A stretch of DNA of 64,000 bases from JAEYKI01 sp036679405 (lineage in GTDB: Bacteria > Bacillota > Clostridia > Christensenellales > Christensenellaceae), in NCBI GenBank assembly GCA_036679405.1, contig JAVBVZ010000034.1, positions 211,888 through 275,887 on the forward strand, given 5' to 3'. Made by a program: the position numbers and the translations under genes. Positions 25,841 to 34,881 of the stretch are shown one piece after another. A model generated the notes under the pieces. That model did no database searches. It saw nothing but the letters and a program-made list of their open reading frames with translations, and had not been told where the DNA came from. How positions within the stretch are numbered: the stretch's first letter is position 1; every line of letters starts with the position of its first letter.

Positions 25841-26631
25841 TGCCCGGTCCCGAACTGCTTCATGGAATACTCAAGACGCTTAAGCTGCGTTAAGATGCCC
25901 GCGTCGATATAGCCGAACTCGGTTTCCACCAGGCAGTCTCCGGGCTGAAGCGAGATGTCCTGCACTACTTTGATGCCTGAATTCTTTAAAACGTCTCCCA
26001 GTTCGTCCTGCGCGTCTGCAAAAAATTGTTCGTATTCGTCGCTTCCCACCTTTAATACAATATTGCTCTGGTTTCTGATGCCCATCAGCACCTCGCGGAT
26101 CATATTTTTATAAGCGCTTTTGCCGCCGCTGATTTCTGTTTTTATAATATGCTCCGCTATATACAGCGCAAGATCCAGCACGCCTTCTTCCATTTCCGCA
26201 TAAAGGCTTTCTTCTGCAGAGGCAAGCCTCTCAAGCGCGCCTGCCAGAGATTTCTGCGCAGCTTCCGTCTGCGCCCGGGCCTCCTGCTCTGCGCGCGCGG
26301 CTCCCGCTTCATACCCTTCTTTTTCGGCTTTCTCCCTGAGTTCCGCCGCCTGCTTTTCCGCCACCCGGAGGGTTTCTTCCGCCTCCCGGCGCAGCTGCTT
26401 TATCCGTGCCTCCATGGCATTAAGTTCGCTTTGCCTGCTTTCCGCCTCTTCCCGGACGCTCCCCTCTTTCTCTGAAAAGCCGGGGCTTTCCGCGCCCCTT
26501 TCCTCCGGCGGTTCTTCTTCCCCGGTACGTCGCATCATTTCCTTCAGGTCGGGCAGAACTACAAATCCGGCCGCATGGCTCTCTTCCGCAGTTACCGAAT
26601 GACTGTCAATCCTAAACAACGAATTCTTCAT
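25837..26631 (-). CDS. fliH: Flagellar export regulator FliH
   Basis: FliH binds FliI and links it to the C ring. The 264-residue protein has a long Glu/Ala/Arg-rich coiled coil (about residues 30-130) and the C-terminal FliH/YscL domain (LDLALYIAEHIIKTEI, VLKVGSDEYEQF, GDCLVETEFGYIDAGILTQLKRLEYSM). The ATG at 26631 is used because GGGAG is well placed; a GTG lies two codons earlier. It overlaps fliG by 20 bases. Confidence 0.92.
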   Translation of the reverse strand: MKNSLFRIDSHSVTAEESHAAGFVVLPDLKEMMRRTGEEEPPEERGAESPGFSEKEGSVREEAESRQSELNAMEARIKQLRREAEETLRVAEKQAAELREKAEKEGYEAGAARAEQEARAQTEAAQKSLAGALERLASAEESLYAEMEEGVLDLALYIAEHIIKTEISGGKSAYKNMIREVLMGIRNQSNIVLKVGSDEYEQFFADAQDELGDVLKNSGIKVVQDISLQPGDCLVETEFGYIDAGILTQLKRLEYSMKQFGTGQ

Positions 26632-27619
26632 CCGCACTCCCTCTTGATATTTCTATTTCTCCTTCATCTTCCAGCTTGCGTATCACATTCACAATTTTCT
26701 GCTGCGCCTGTTCAACGTCGCGTACCCGCACCGGGCCCATGTATTCCATATTTTCCTTAATAAGCTCCTGCAGGCGTTTGGAAATATTGCCGTATATTTT
26801 CTCCGCTATTTCTTCGCTTGTGCCTTTGAGCGCCAGCGTCAGAACGTCGTTGTCCACATCCTTCAATGTGCGCTGCAACGCAATGTTGGACAGCTTTACA
26901 ATATCCTCAAAGACAAACATCCGCCTGCGTATCTCATTGGCCAGTTCCGGATTGTCCATTTCAATATTTTCCAGTATGCCTTTCTCGGTGCTCCGGTCAA
27001 TGGAATTTAAGATATCCACAATCACGCTGATGCCGCCCACCGAAGTGTTTTCTTCCTGTCCCAGGCTGGAAAGCTTTCTCTCCAGTACCCGCTCCGCCTC
27101 CCTGATATATTCGGGAGAAGAGGTGCTCATGGTCGCGATTCGCTGCACCACCTGCGGCTGGATCTCCTCGGGCAGGGAAGACATCACCATAGCGGCTTTC
27201 TGCGGCTGCATATAAGACAATATGAGTGCAATGGTCTGGGGATGCTCGTTTTGGATAAAATTAAAGATTTGTGCGGGATCGGCCTTGCGGATCATATCGA
27301 ACGGCCGGACCTGCAGGGAAGCGGACAGCCGGCCGATCAATTCATCCGCATGATCCGCGCCATAGGCTTTCACCAGTATATCCCGCGCGGCCTCAATGCC
27401 GCCTTCCGAAATATACTTCTGTGCCACGCACATTTCATGAAATTCAGACAAAACGGAATTCTTCATTTCACTGTCAAAACTGCCCAGGCTGGTAATGCTT
27501 AAAGTGAGCTGTTCGATCTCTTCTTCCGAAAGATGCCGGTATATATTTGCGGAATACTCTTTTCCGAGCGCAATCATCAAAATGCCTGCTTTTTCTTTTG
27601 AAGTCAACGTTTTGTTCAT
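26612..27619 (-). CDS. fliG: Flagellar motor switch protein FliG
   Basis: FliG connects the MS ring to the C ring and makes torque. The 335-residue protein has the N-terminal FliF-binding domain, the middle domain with EHPQTIALILSYMQPQKAAMVMSSLPEEIQPQVVQRIA, and the torque domain with MFVFEDIVKLSNIALQRTLKDVDNDVLTLALKGTSEEI. The charged torque helix is intact. It follows fliF by nine bases. Confidence 0.97.
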   Translation of the reverse strand: MNKTLTSKEKAGILMIALGKEYSANIYRHLSEEEIEQLTLSITSLGSFDSEMKNSVLSEFHEMCVAQKYISEGGIEAARDILVKAYGADHADELIGRLSASLQVRPFDMIRKADPAQIFNFIQNEHPQTIALILSYMQPQKAAMVMSSLPEEIQPQVVQRIATMSTSSPEYIREAERVLERKLSSLGQEENTSVGGISVIVDILNSIDRSTEKGILENIEMDNPELANEIRRRMFVFEDIVKLSNIALQRTLKDVDNDVLTLALKGTSEEIAEKIYGNISKRLQELIKENMEYMGPVRVRDVEQAQQKIVNVIRKLEDEGEIEISRGSADEEFVV

Positions 27620-27628
27620 TGTAAAGCT

Positions 27629-29182
27629 CTACCTCATATAATCGTCGGACAGCCAGTTTTTTAAAAGCTGGGCAATCAGTTCGGAGTCTCTTTTTACCAG
27701 GTTTTGTATCTGCTGAAGCGTTCCGTCTTCCTGCGGCATCAGATCTTCCACCGAGATCTCCTCGTCTGCGGAGACATCCAGGGTGCCGCCCGTCCCCCAG
27801 TCTTCCTCTTCCTCTTCTTCCTTTTTCCGCTTGTTTCTTGAAAGAAGGGATAAGATAACAATCAGCGCCGCACCGATGATGGCGCCTGCAATAATGAGGG
27901 TATAAATGAGCTTGTTTTTTTCCACCCGCTCGAGTATCTCGGTTTGTTCGCTTACGGCCTGCGCATACTGCGCATTTTGTTCAAAAGGCATATTGGATAC
28001 GGTGATTTTGTCTTCCGGTACCCCTATGGCCGTCGCAATCTGTTTACGGACATCCGGCAGGATGTCTGCAATCTCATCTCCGCCGTCGATGATCAGCGTC
28101 GCAGAAAGATCTTTGATCTGTCCCTGTGCGCGTTCAAGCTGCTGGTTGATTTCGTTTACTTCGGCGTTCACTTCACGGGTCACTTTATAATAGTCTCCGT
28201 CCGTCCCGCCGTCTTCCGCCTGATACACGGCCGCGCCTCCGTTTTCGTCCAGGCCCGGCTCGCCTTCGGCCGCCGCCGTATCCCCCGCAACCTTTTCCTC
28301 CATTTCCTGCATGCTTACAATGATGCCCATATTCTCATCATTCTCCACCGGCGGGGAAAGCGTGATCGAACTGGTTACCGATTTGTCAAAATCAAGGATC
28401 ACGTTCACACTGGCCGAGAGCCTGTCCGCCCCGAAAACGGGCGACAGCAGATTGATGATCTGTGTCTTAAGCTGCTCCGCAACCTTGTTTTGCAGGTCGA
28501 TCTGTTCGCCCACCGCGCCGGACCCGCCTCCGTCCATGGAGCCTGTGCTGTAAATGTTCATTTTGGAATCGGCTATGGTGATATTTTCCGGCGGCAGGGA
28601 AGACACGCTTTTTGAAACCACCGCACGAATGGTATCCGCGTCGCTTGCAGTCAGGGTCGCCCCGTCTCTTAATTCCAGAACGACCGAAGCGGTCGCCGCC
28701 TTCTCGTTGCTGTCCGACAGAACAAAAGCGCTGTCCTCCGGCAGGGTGATCATCACGGTACTGCTTTTAATTTTATCCATCCGGTTGATTGTCTGGGAAA
28801 TGTTCTGTTCCAGCTGAAACTGCAGGTACAGTTGTTTATCCGCATCGGTCAACCCGAAGCTGGTTGCGTTTTCCGTATAAATGTCATAATTAAGCCCGCT
28901 TTTCGGATATCCCTGGGCGTTCAGCTTGTAGCGCAGTTCATCCACCTGATCACTTGGAACCATAATGCTCCCGTTTGACCCCGCCTTCACCGGAACATCC
29001 ATTTCTTCCAGCACCGAATACACTTCTCCCGCTTCTCCGGCTTCCATATCCGAAAACAAAACGGCGTATTCCGTCTGGTTGCTCAAAGATACCACCACGC
29101 TAAGGACAATGATCGTAATTACGATAACAAGGACCGCCAGCACCAGCTGCGTCTTTTTCATCTTCTTTAAATGTTCTGCCAT
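27629..29182 (-). CDS. fliF: Flagellar MS-ring protein FliF
   Basis: FliF forms the membrane ring of the basal body. The 517-residue protein has TM helices at about 13-33 and 424-447, the ring-building repeats between them (YAVLFSDMEAGEAGEVYSVLEEMDVPVK, GYPKSGLNYDIY, INRMDKIKSSTVMITLPEDS) and an acidic tail for FliG binding (NLVKRDSELIAQLLKNWL). The ATG at 29182 has no ribosome site at normal distance; the nearest AAGGAA is about 25 bases away and no better in-frame start was found. Translation could depend on upstream coding or RNA structure. Confidence 0.95.
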   Translation of the reverse strand: MAEHLKKMKKTQLVLAVLVIVITIIVLSVVVSLSNQTEYAVLFSDMEAGEAGEVYSVLEEMDVPVKAGSNGSIMVPSDQVDELRYKLNAQGYPKSGLNYDIYTENATSFGLTDADKQLYLQFQLEQNISQTINRMDKIKSSTVMITLPEDSAFVLSDSNEKAATASVVLELRDGATLTASDADTIRAVVSKSVSSLPPENITIADSKMNIYSTGSMDGGGSGAVGEQIDLQNKVAEQLKTQIINLLSPVFGADRLSASVNVILDFDKSVTSSITLSPPVENDENMGIIVSMQEMEEKVAGDTAAAEGEPGLDENGGAAVYQAEDGGTDGDYYKVTREVNAEVNEINQQLERAQGQIKDLSATLIIDGGDEIADILPDVRKQIATAIGVPEDKITVSNMPFEQNAQYAQAVSEQTEILERVEKNKLIYTLIIAGAIIGAALIVILSLLSRNKRKKEEEEEEDWGTGGTLDVSADEEISVEDLMPQEDGTLQQIQNLVKRDSELIAQLLKNWLSDDYMR

Positions 29183-29264
29183 TTTCGCAAAAGCGCCGGA
29201 AAAATTCAGTTCCTTCTTCCCCCTTCTTACCTTTCACCTTCATGCCCGGATGATTGTTCCGGCC

Positions 29265-29291
29265 GGCAGACAAGCCCGCCCGGCGTCTGCC
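29265..29291. other. Inverted repeat in the cheA-fliF gap
   Basis: GGCAGAC (29265-29271) and GTCTGCC (29285-29291) form a 7-bp GC-rich stem with a 13-base loop in the 160-base gap between cheA and fliF. There is no T-run on either side. It may affect the balance of cheA and fliF transcripts; no further signal is seen in this gap. Confidence 0.45.
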
Positions 29292-29342
29292 TGCGCAAAA
29301 GTTGATCCACACCCTCAAAAGACCGGCTTTTTGGGCCCCGTA

Positions 29343-31334
29343 TTAAACCAGCAGGCTGCTTACGTCCAGCACCCGCGCGATGGACCCGTCTCCCAGTATG
29401 GTACAGCCCGCTATCCCTTTCATCCTTCCCAGTTTGCGGATAATAAAATTCGGCATGGGTTTTACCACCGCCTGCTGTTCTCCCAGCAGTTTGTCCGCAA
29501 ACAGGCAGGCCGTCTTTTCTTCGCTTTCCACCAATACCATGATCCCGTCGTTTAGATCACGCGCCGCCTCCTCTTCCCCAAAAACATTGTGCAGGCGTAT
29601 AATAGGGAAACATTTGCCTCGTATCATGATCATTTCGTTTTCATCCGGATCACTTATGATGCGGTACTTGCGCGGCTCCAAAGATTCCCGTATGGTCTGG
29701 ATGGGTATAATGTACATGGAATCGTTTACCATGATCTTCATTCCGTCCAGGATCGCAAGGGTCAGCGGAATATGCATTATAATGGTTGTCCCGCGTCCTT
29801 CCTCGCTCTCCACCGACACACTGCCGCCTATGCTGTTTATATTGCTGCACACAACGTCCATCCCAACGCCCCGCCCGGAAAATTCGGTGACTTCTTCCTT
29901 GGTTGAAAATCCGGGCGAAAGGATCAGCGAAAAGGCTTCCTTATCCGTTATCTCTTCCGGATTTTTGTTGGTAAGGCCTTTTTGGATGGCCTTTTCAATG
30001 ATCCGGTCGCGCCGAAGTCCCCGTCCGTCGTCCGAAACCCTGACGATCACGTCCCCGCCGGAATTACGCGCTTCCAGTATGATCTGCCCTCTTTCGCGCT
30101 TGCCCATTGCCATGCGCTCTCCCGGGGTTTCCAGCCCGTGGTCCATCGCATTGCGTATAAGATGCATCAGCGGATCGGACAGGTTGTCCAGCACGTTTTT
30201 GTCCACCTCGGTCTCTTCTCCAATAATCACCAGATCGGCCGCTTTGCCGATCTTTTTGTTCATATCCCGCACAATACGCTGCATTTTGCGGAAAACGGAA
30301 GAAACGGGAACCATACGGATGGACATCACAACGTCCTGCAGTTCGTCTGTAAGCTTTTTTAAAAGCCGCGCCTGCTTTTCAAAATTTTCAAGTTCCAGCC
30401 CGCTTAGATCCGGGTTTTTGATCACCATGGATTCGGTAGTCACAATTTCGCCCACCAGATCCATCAATGCGTCTATTTTATTGATATTCACGCTCAAAAA
30501 ACTCTGGCGTATCTCTTTTTCCGAAGCCGGAACTTCTTTTTTCTGCACCGGATTCAAATTTGCTTTTGCGTCCGCGCCGGGCGTTTTGGCCTCTCCAAAT
30601 TCCAGGCTCTGCAAAAACATGGTCTCTTCCAGTTTCTCTCGGATCTCCTGCTCTGCCTGGGCCGGAGCGGTCAGAAAAAGGGTAAAACCGTCTTCTATGA
30701 TCTGATTGTCGCAGTTTTGATCCAGGTCGGAAGGGAAATGCGCCAAATCGGTATACAGGTCTTTAAGGGCGACCACTGCGCCCAGCGCGCGCACCGTTTC
30801 CATCTGGCACCCGCCAAAAAACCGTATATGCGCGCGGTAGTACCTGTCGTCCGGATTTTTTTTCAGTTTGGAGATGTCCCCCTCCCGCTCCGTCGGCGGG
30901 GCATCGGGGATTTTTTCTTTTTTACCGTCCCCGCCCCCGCTGATCTGCTCCGCAGCCTTCCGCAAAGACGCAAGCAGTTCTTCCGGGTTCCCGTCCGGTA
31001 CGTTTCCTTCCTGCAGGCCCGCGATTTCACCTTTAAAAAAATCTATGGAATGCAAAACGCTGTCAAAAATCGTTTCCCAGTACGAATCGTCCGGCGGGTT
31101 TTCACGAATAATAGAAAAAAGGTCTTCCACCGCATGGGCAAGCGAGGCCATCGCCTCATATCCCATCATGGCCGAAGAACCTTTGATCGTGTGCATCACG
31201 CGGAACGTTTCGTTGATCTGGCCTTCTTCTAGCGCCGCGCTTCGCTCCCCGCTCAAAAGCAGCTCTTCAAGCTGTTCCAAAAGTTGTCCGTTCTCAAATA
31301 TAAATGCTTCCAGTAAAATATCATTTTCCGCCAT
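29343..31334 (-). CDS. cheA: Chemotaxis histidine kinase CheA
   Basis: CheA autophosphorylates and passes phosphate to CheY and CheB. The 663-residue protein has an HPt domain with His48 (MHTIKGSSAMMG), a CheY-binding region (about 165-240), the dimerisation helices (SVNINKIDALMDLVGEIVTTESMV), the kinase domain with N box HLIRNAMDHGLE, GDVIVRVSDDGRGLR and GRGVGMDVV, and a C-terminal CheW-like domain. All key motifs are present. The gene lies between cheY and fliF. Confidence 0.97.
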   Translation of the reverse strand: MAENDILLEAFIFENGQLLEQLEELLLSGERSAALEEGQINETFRVMHTIKGSSAMMGYEAMASLAHAVEDLFSIIRENPPDDSYWETIFDSVLHSIDFFKGEIAGLQEGNVPDGNPEELLASLRKAAEQISGGGDGKKEKIPDAPPTEREGDISKLKKNPDDRYYRAHIRFFGGCQMETVRALGAVVALKDLYTDLAHFPSDLDQNCDNQIIEDGFTLFLTAPAQAEQEIREKLEETMFLQSLEFGEAKTPGADAKANLNPVQKKEVPASEKEIRQSFLSVNINKIDALMDLVGEIVTTESMVIKNPDLSGLELENFEKQARLLKKLTDELQDVVMSIRMVPVSSVFRKMQRIVRDMNKKIGKAADLVIIGEETEVDKNVLDNLSDPLMHLIRNAMDHGLETPGERMAMGKRERGQIILEARNSGGDVIVRVSDDGRGLRRDRIIEKAIQKGLTNKNPEEITDKEAFSLILSPGFSTKEEVTEFSGRGVGMDVVCSNINSIGGSVSVESEEGRGTTIIMHIPLTLAILDGMKIMVNDSMYIIPIQTIRESLEPRKYRIISDPDENEMIMIRGKCFPIIRLHNVFGEEEAARDLNDGIMVLVESEEKTACLFADKLLGEQQAVVKPMPNFIIRKLGRMKGIAGCTILGDGSIARVLDVSSLLV

Positions 31335-31375
31335 AACAAACCCCTGTCCTTTTTGTTTGGATACCCGGTCCTTTT

Positions 31376-31732
31376 TTACTTGAACTTGCTTAAAGCCGCC
31401 ATGATGACCTCTTCTTTAAACGGTTTTACCACAAACCCTTTTGCTCCCAGCATAACGGCTTCTTTCACCATGCTTTCCTGCCCCATCGCCGAAACCATGA
31501 TCACCGCTGTTTGAGGGTTTATTTTCATGATCTCCCGGAGCGCGTCTATTCCCGAAACTTCGGGCATCGTAATATCAAGCGTAATAATGTCCGGTTTGAG
31601 TTCGGAACATTTCTGGATTGCCTGCAGGCCGTTTTCGGCTTCGCCCGCAATCTCAAATCCGTTCTTGGAAAGCATGTTCTTGATTGTGATCCGCATAAAA
31701 GCGGCGTCGTCCACCACCAGTACTTTTTTCAT
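31376..31732 (-). CDS. cheY: Chemotaxis response regulator CheY
   Basis: CheY carries the signal from CheA to the motor switch. The 118-residue single-domain receiver has the acidic pair in VLVVDDAAFMR, the phosphoacceptor Asp53 in IITLDITMPEVSG and the conserved Lys in GFVVKPF. The ATG at 31732 follows AAGGAGG by four bases; a GTG six codons earlier would place the ribosome site inside the gene. The order is cheC-cheD-cheY-cheA. Confidence 0.96.
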   Translation of the reverse strand: MKKVLVVDDAAFMRITIKNMLSKNGFEIAGEAENGLQAIQKCSELKPDIITLDITMPEVSGIDALREIMKINPQTAVIMVSAMGQESMVKEAVMLGAKGFVVKPFKEEVIMAALSKFK

Positions 31733-31775
31733 TTTTCCTCCTTTTTTCACATCTTCTCCCGGTCAAAACGATGTG

Positions 31776-32252
31776 TCATATTGTTTTTATGTCTACACCC
31801 ATTGTTTTTATCTTCAGGCTACCGTCCAGCGCATCAAGCTCTATCGTCCTGCCGCTGGAACCGCCCAGGTCTTCCGCTACCACGGGAATATTCAGTTTTT
31901 TCAAAAAAAATTTGCATCCGGCCGCATTGCGCTGCCCGACATTTAAAATATCGTCTGCGGGCCCGCCAAACATTCGGGCCCCGCCTGCCAGTTTGGCGAC
32001 GATCGCAGTCCGCACCGCGCCGGCGTCCAGCATTTTTCCAAGCAGGCCCGCCACCGCCGTATCCGCAAATTTGGCGGGGTTGCATCCCCGCTCGCCGCGC
32101 GAATCCGGCAACACAATATGGACCATCCCCCCCGTTTTGCTGATCCTGTCCCACATAGTCACCCCTACGCAGGAGCCGAGTCCTATGGTGGTTATTTTTC
32201 CGGGCTGGGAAACTATGTTCCATTCGGCCATGCCGATAATCACGGATTTCAT
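31776..32252 (-). CDS. cheD: Chemoreceptor glutamine deamidase CheD
   Basis: CheD deamidates receptors and stimulates CheC. The 158-residue protein has the conserved TTIGLGSCVGVTMWD with the catalytic Cys, MVHIVLPDS with the catalytic His, and KLAGGARMF plus VGQRNA further on. The start overlaps the cheC stop (ATGA), so the two partners are probably co-translated. Confidence 0.96.
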   Translation of the reverse strand: MKSVIIGMAEWNIVSQPGKITTIGLGSCVGVTMWDRISKTGGMVHIVLPDSRGERGCNPAKFADTAVAGLLGKMLDAGAVRTAIVAKLAGGARMFGGPADDILNVGQRNAAGCKFFLKKLNIPVVAEDLGGSSGRTIELDALDGSLKIKTMGVDIKTI

Positions 32253-32869
32253 AGGCCTACGCTCACCAGGCGTTCTTTGAGGCGCCGGAAAGAATCAATG
32301 GTGGGGATCAAAAAAAAGTGGCCCTTCACGCCCGCGGCCTTTCCGCCGAACCTTGTATCCAGCATAAGCACATATTCCCCGGCTTCCCCGTATACCAGGG
32401 CCGGCACGTTCATAATTGCCATTGCCATATCCACGGTCATTTCGGGCACAGCCGCGGATATCTTAAGCCCGGTCATGGCGGATATGGCCGTAATATAAGA
32501 CCCCGCCAGAATATTGCAGACTTCTTTCATGGGCTCAAGGGCCTGCATTCCCGCATCCGGCCAGTCGGGCAGATCCGTATCCATAAAAACGTTCAGGGTT
32601 TCCACCGCGTCCGCCGGTTCCTGCATCATCAGGATAAAGCCGTCTATATCGCCGGAAAACTGAACCAGGATGCCCAGCATGACCCGCTCGGGCCCGCCCA
32701 GCATATCGGCAATGCCTGAAAATCCCACCAGCGAACAATCTGGCACGCTGATATCCACCTGCGCGCCTATCATTGCGGAGAGCGCGCCCGCCGCATTGCC
32801 CGCGCCTATGTTGCTGATTTCTTTTAGTAAATCTAAGTCAGAATCGTTAAATATCATCATTTTATCCAA
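32249..32869 (-). CDS. cheC: CheY-P phosphatase CheC
   Basis: CheC dephosphorylates CheY-P and is controlled by CheD. The 206-residue protein has two phosphatase motifs, DLLKEISNIGAGNAAGAL near residue 13 and EPMKEVCNILAGSYITAI near residue 112; in the second the residue that is normally Asp or Ser is Glu. The start could be TTG at 32869 or one of two ATGs three and four codons later (32860, 32857). None has a good ribosome site. An eight-codon frame with a strong site ends just upstream, so coupling is possible. Confidence 0.93.
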   Translation of the reverse strand: MDKMMIFNDSDLDLLKEISNIGAGNAAGALSAMIGAQVDISVPDCSLVGFSGIADMLGGPERVMLGILVQFSGDIDGFILMMQEPADAVETLNVFMDTDLPDWPDAGMQALEPMKEVCNILAGSYITAISAMTGLKISAAVPEMTVDMAMAIMNVPALVYGEAGEYVLMLDTRFGGKAAGVKGHFFLIPTIDSFRRLKERLVSVGL

Positions 32870-32876
32870 TATTTAT

Positions 32877-32903
32877 CTAATTTTGGGCATAAAAAATAGC
32901 CAT
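32877..32903 (-). CDS. Possible leader peptide upstream of cheC
   Basis: An ATG at 32903 preceded by AGGAGG at ideal spacing opens an eight-codon frame (MAIFYAQN) that stops at 32877-32879, seven bases before the cheC TTG. It is the only strong ribosome site ahead of the cheC operon. It may load ribosomes that reinitiate at cheC, or it may be a regulatory leader. It could also be chance. Confidence 0.45.
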   Translation of the reverse strand: MAIFYAQN

Positions 32904-33039
32904 AATCCTCCTAAAGCGGATTAGGCATTCTCTTCTTTATATAACGCAGAGTCTGTAATTGCTACTAATATGTTATTCTATATTTCGACAAAATGCAAGA
33001 GGCTATTTAGTAAATTTTTATTATTTCAGCTAAATTCAC

Positions 33040-33066
33040 TAAAGTTTTGAAAATTTTTCCCGAAGA
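33040..33066 (+). promoter_or_regulatory. SigD-type promoter of the flagellin gene
   Basis: TAAA (33040-33043), 15 bases, then CCCGAAGA (33059-33066); the -35 is perfect, the spacing exact and the -10 matches five of eight. It lies 140 bases upstream of the flagellin ATG, which leaves a long 5' leader. The rest of the 302-base gap between the small leader frame and the flagellin gene (32904-33205) is AT-rich. It must also hold the cheC promoter on the minus strand, for which no clear match was found. Confidence 0.5.
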
Positions 33067-33205
33067 TGTTAGCAGAATCTGCAAAGGCCTTTTCCAGTTT
33101 ACCCGGGTAATCCTTTCACGTGAAGGTATTTTAAAAACAAAAGAGGGCCGGCGCATTTTCTAAAAAGGCAAAGATGTCAAAAAAAAATCATGGAGGATTA
33201 AACAA

Positions 33206-34783
33206 ATGAGAATTGCAAACAACATTATGGCTATGAACACACATCGCCAGTACACCATCAACAACGACAACGTGGCCAAATCATCCGAAAAACTTTCGTC
33301 CGGCTACAGGATCAACCGCGCGGGCGACGATGCCGCCGGCCTGGCCATTTCGGAAAAAATGCGGGCGCAGGTGCGCGGCCTGGACATGGCCGCCAAAAAC
33401 TCTCAGGACGCCATCTCGCTGGTGCAGACCGCTGAAGGCGCGCTGCAGGAAGTTCATTCCATGCTTCAGCGCATGAATGAACTTGCCGTGCAGTCTTCTA
33501 CCGGCACCAACGAATCTTTTGACCGCAGCGCGATTGCCGCCGAATTTGACCAGCTCAAAGATGAAATCGACCAGATCTCGTCCCAGACCACCTTCAACAA
33601 CATGAACATCCTGGACGGTTCACTGGGAAGCAGCGGCACGGCCGTTCTGAAAGATTCAAATTTCGACAACAAACTGGTAGCCGACGCGACCACTAACTCC
33701 TTTGTAGTGGGCGACGCCATCAAAGGCACTGCGACCGACTACACCGTGAAATCCCAGACGGGCATCACGACCAGCGATATCGGCACCTTTACGCTGGAAG
33801 CGGGCAGCCTGAGCGATGCGGGCGTATGGACTTCCAACGCGGACGCGGATACCACGCATCTGCGCATCAACTTTACCAGCGCGGACGGTGCGACCAAAGA
33901 ATACACCGTTGCGATGGAAGACGTCCTGCAGGGCAATACCTTCCTTGAGACCGACCAAACCTTCACGCTGGATCTTTCGGCCGCCGGGCTGGGTACGCAG
34001 ACCATTGTATATGACGGCGCGGCAGCAAGCAACACCATGGCCAGCATGGCCGCAACACTGGACGGCGCGGTCATGACCACCACCACCGGGAACATCAAAG
34101 AATCAACAACCGGCACATTTGCCGCAGCGGGCATCACCGATGTTTCAGGAGCGGAAACCGGAACCTACAGCGTAAGCAATTCGGGCGCGGACGTCACCTT
34201 TACCAATACGGAAACCGGCGCGTCCATTACGGCCACTTTGGCGCAAAACGATACCGAACTGGATCTGTCAGATATCGGCCTTGGAACGTGGACATTCAAC
34301 GCAATCTCCGCCACACCGGCTACGGATGCCGCCAACTTCGGTGCCATCGGCAGCTTTACGGTAGAAGGCGGTTCTTCCAGCGAAGGATCGGGCGTTATGA
34401 AGATCCAGGTAGGCGCGCTTGCGGGCGAGCAGCTTGAAGTATCCATAGACAAAATGGACGCGGAAGGCCTGGGCGTGGAAACGCAGGACATCTCCACGCA
34501 GGACGGCGCCTCGGCGGCCATCACGGCCACACGCAACGCCATCAACACGGTATCCGACCAGCGGGCGCTTCTGGGCGCCATGCAGAACAGGCTGGAGCAC
34601 AAAATCAGCAATCTGAACGTTTCTTCGGAAAACCTGTCTGCAGCCGAAAGCCGTATCCGCGACGTGGATATCGCGGCAGAAATGACCAATTACACCAAGA
34701 ACAATATTCTGGCGCAGGCTGCGACCGCCATGCTGGCGCAGGCCAATGCGGCGCCGCAGAACGTACTTTCTCTTCTCAAATAA
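33206..34783 (+). CDS. hag: Flagellin
   Basis: Flagellin is the filament subunit, exported with FliS. The 525-residue protein has the conserved N-terminal D0/D1 region (MRIANNIMAMNTHRQYTINN, SSGYRINRAGDDAAGLAISEKMR) and C-terminal region (ENLSAAESRIRDVDIAAEM, ILAQAATAMLAQANAAPQNVLSLLK). Between them about 250 variable residues rich in Thr, Ala, Gly and Asp form the exposed domains, so it is longer than the shortest flagellins. GGAGG lies eight bases before the ATG. No fliW or csrA is seen nearby. Confidence 0.98.
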   Translation: MRIANNIMAMNTHRQYTINNDNVAKSSEKLSSGYRINRAGDDAAGLAISEKMRAQVRGLDMAAKNSQDAISLVQTAEGALQEVHSMLQRMNELAVQSSTGTNESFDRSAIAAEFDQLKDEIDQISSQTTFNNMNILDGSLGSSGTAVLKDSNFDNKLVADATTNSFVVGDAIKGTATDYTVKSQTGITTSDIGTFTLEAGSLSDAGVWTSNADADTTHLRINFTSADGATKEYTVAMEDVLQGNTFLETDQTFTLDLSAAGLGTQTIVYDGAAASNTMASMAATLDGAVMTTTTGNIKESTTGTFAAAGITDVSGAETGTYSVSNSGADVTFTNTETGASITATLAQNDTELDLSDIGLGTWTFNAISATPATDAANFGAIGSFTVEGGSSSEGSGVMKIQVGALAGEQLEVSIDKMDAEGLGVETQDISTQDGASAAITATRNAINTVSDQRALLGAMQNRLEHKISNLNVSSENLSAAESRIRDVDIAAEMTNYTKNNILAQAATAMLAQANAAPQNVLSLLK

Positions 34784-34834
34784 AGGCCTTAAAAAAGGCA
34801 GACAAAAAGGGCCGGTATATCCGGCCCTTTTTGC
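34777..34834. repeat. Left copy of a 58-bp direct repeat bounding the CRISPR-Cas island
   Basis: This 58-base segment, from the last flagellin codon through the stop and the terminator, occurs again without a mismatch at 46508-46565 in the same orientation. Bases on either side of the two copies differ. The CRISPR array and all cas genes lie between the copies. Confidence 0.95.
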
Positions 34835-34835
34835 A
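34806..34835. terminator. Flagellin terminator, bidirectional
   Basis: AAAGGGCCGG and CCGGCCCTTT form a 10-bp stem around TATAT, followed by T's on the plus strand; the A-run ahead makes it work on the minus strand too. It ends flagellin transcription and, from the other side, the CRISPR array transcript. Confidence 0.93.
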
Positions 34836-34881
34836 TCTTACGGATCAAAACTCTCTTTGCATTGCATAACCCCGCTTGCCC

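Noticed and set aside
29380..30705. A 441-codon open frame on the plus strand.
   Set aside because: It is antisense to the clear cheA gene, with no ribosome site and Ser-rich composition typical of a shadow frame.
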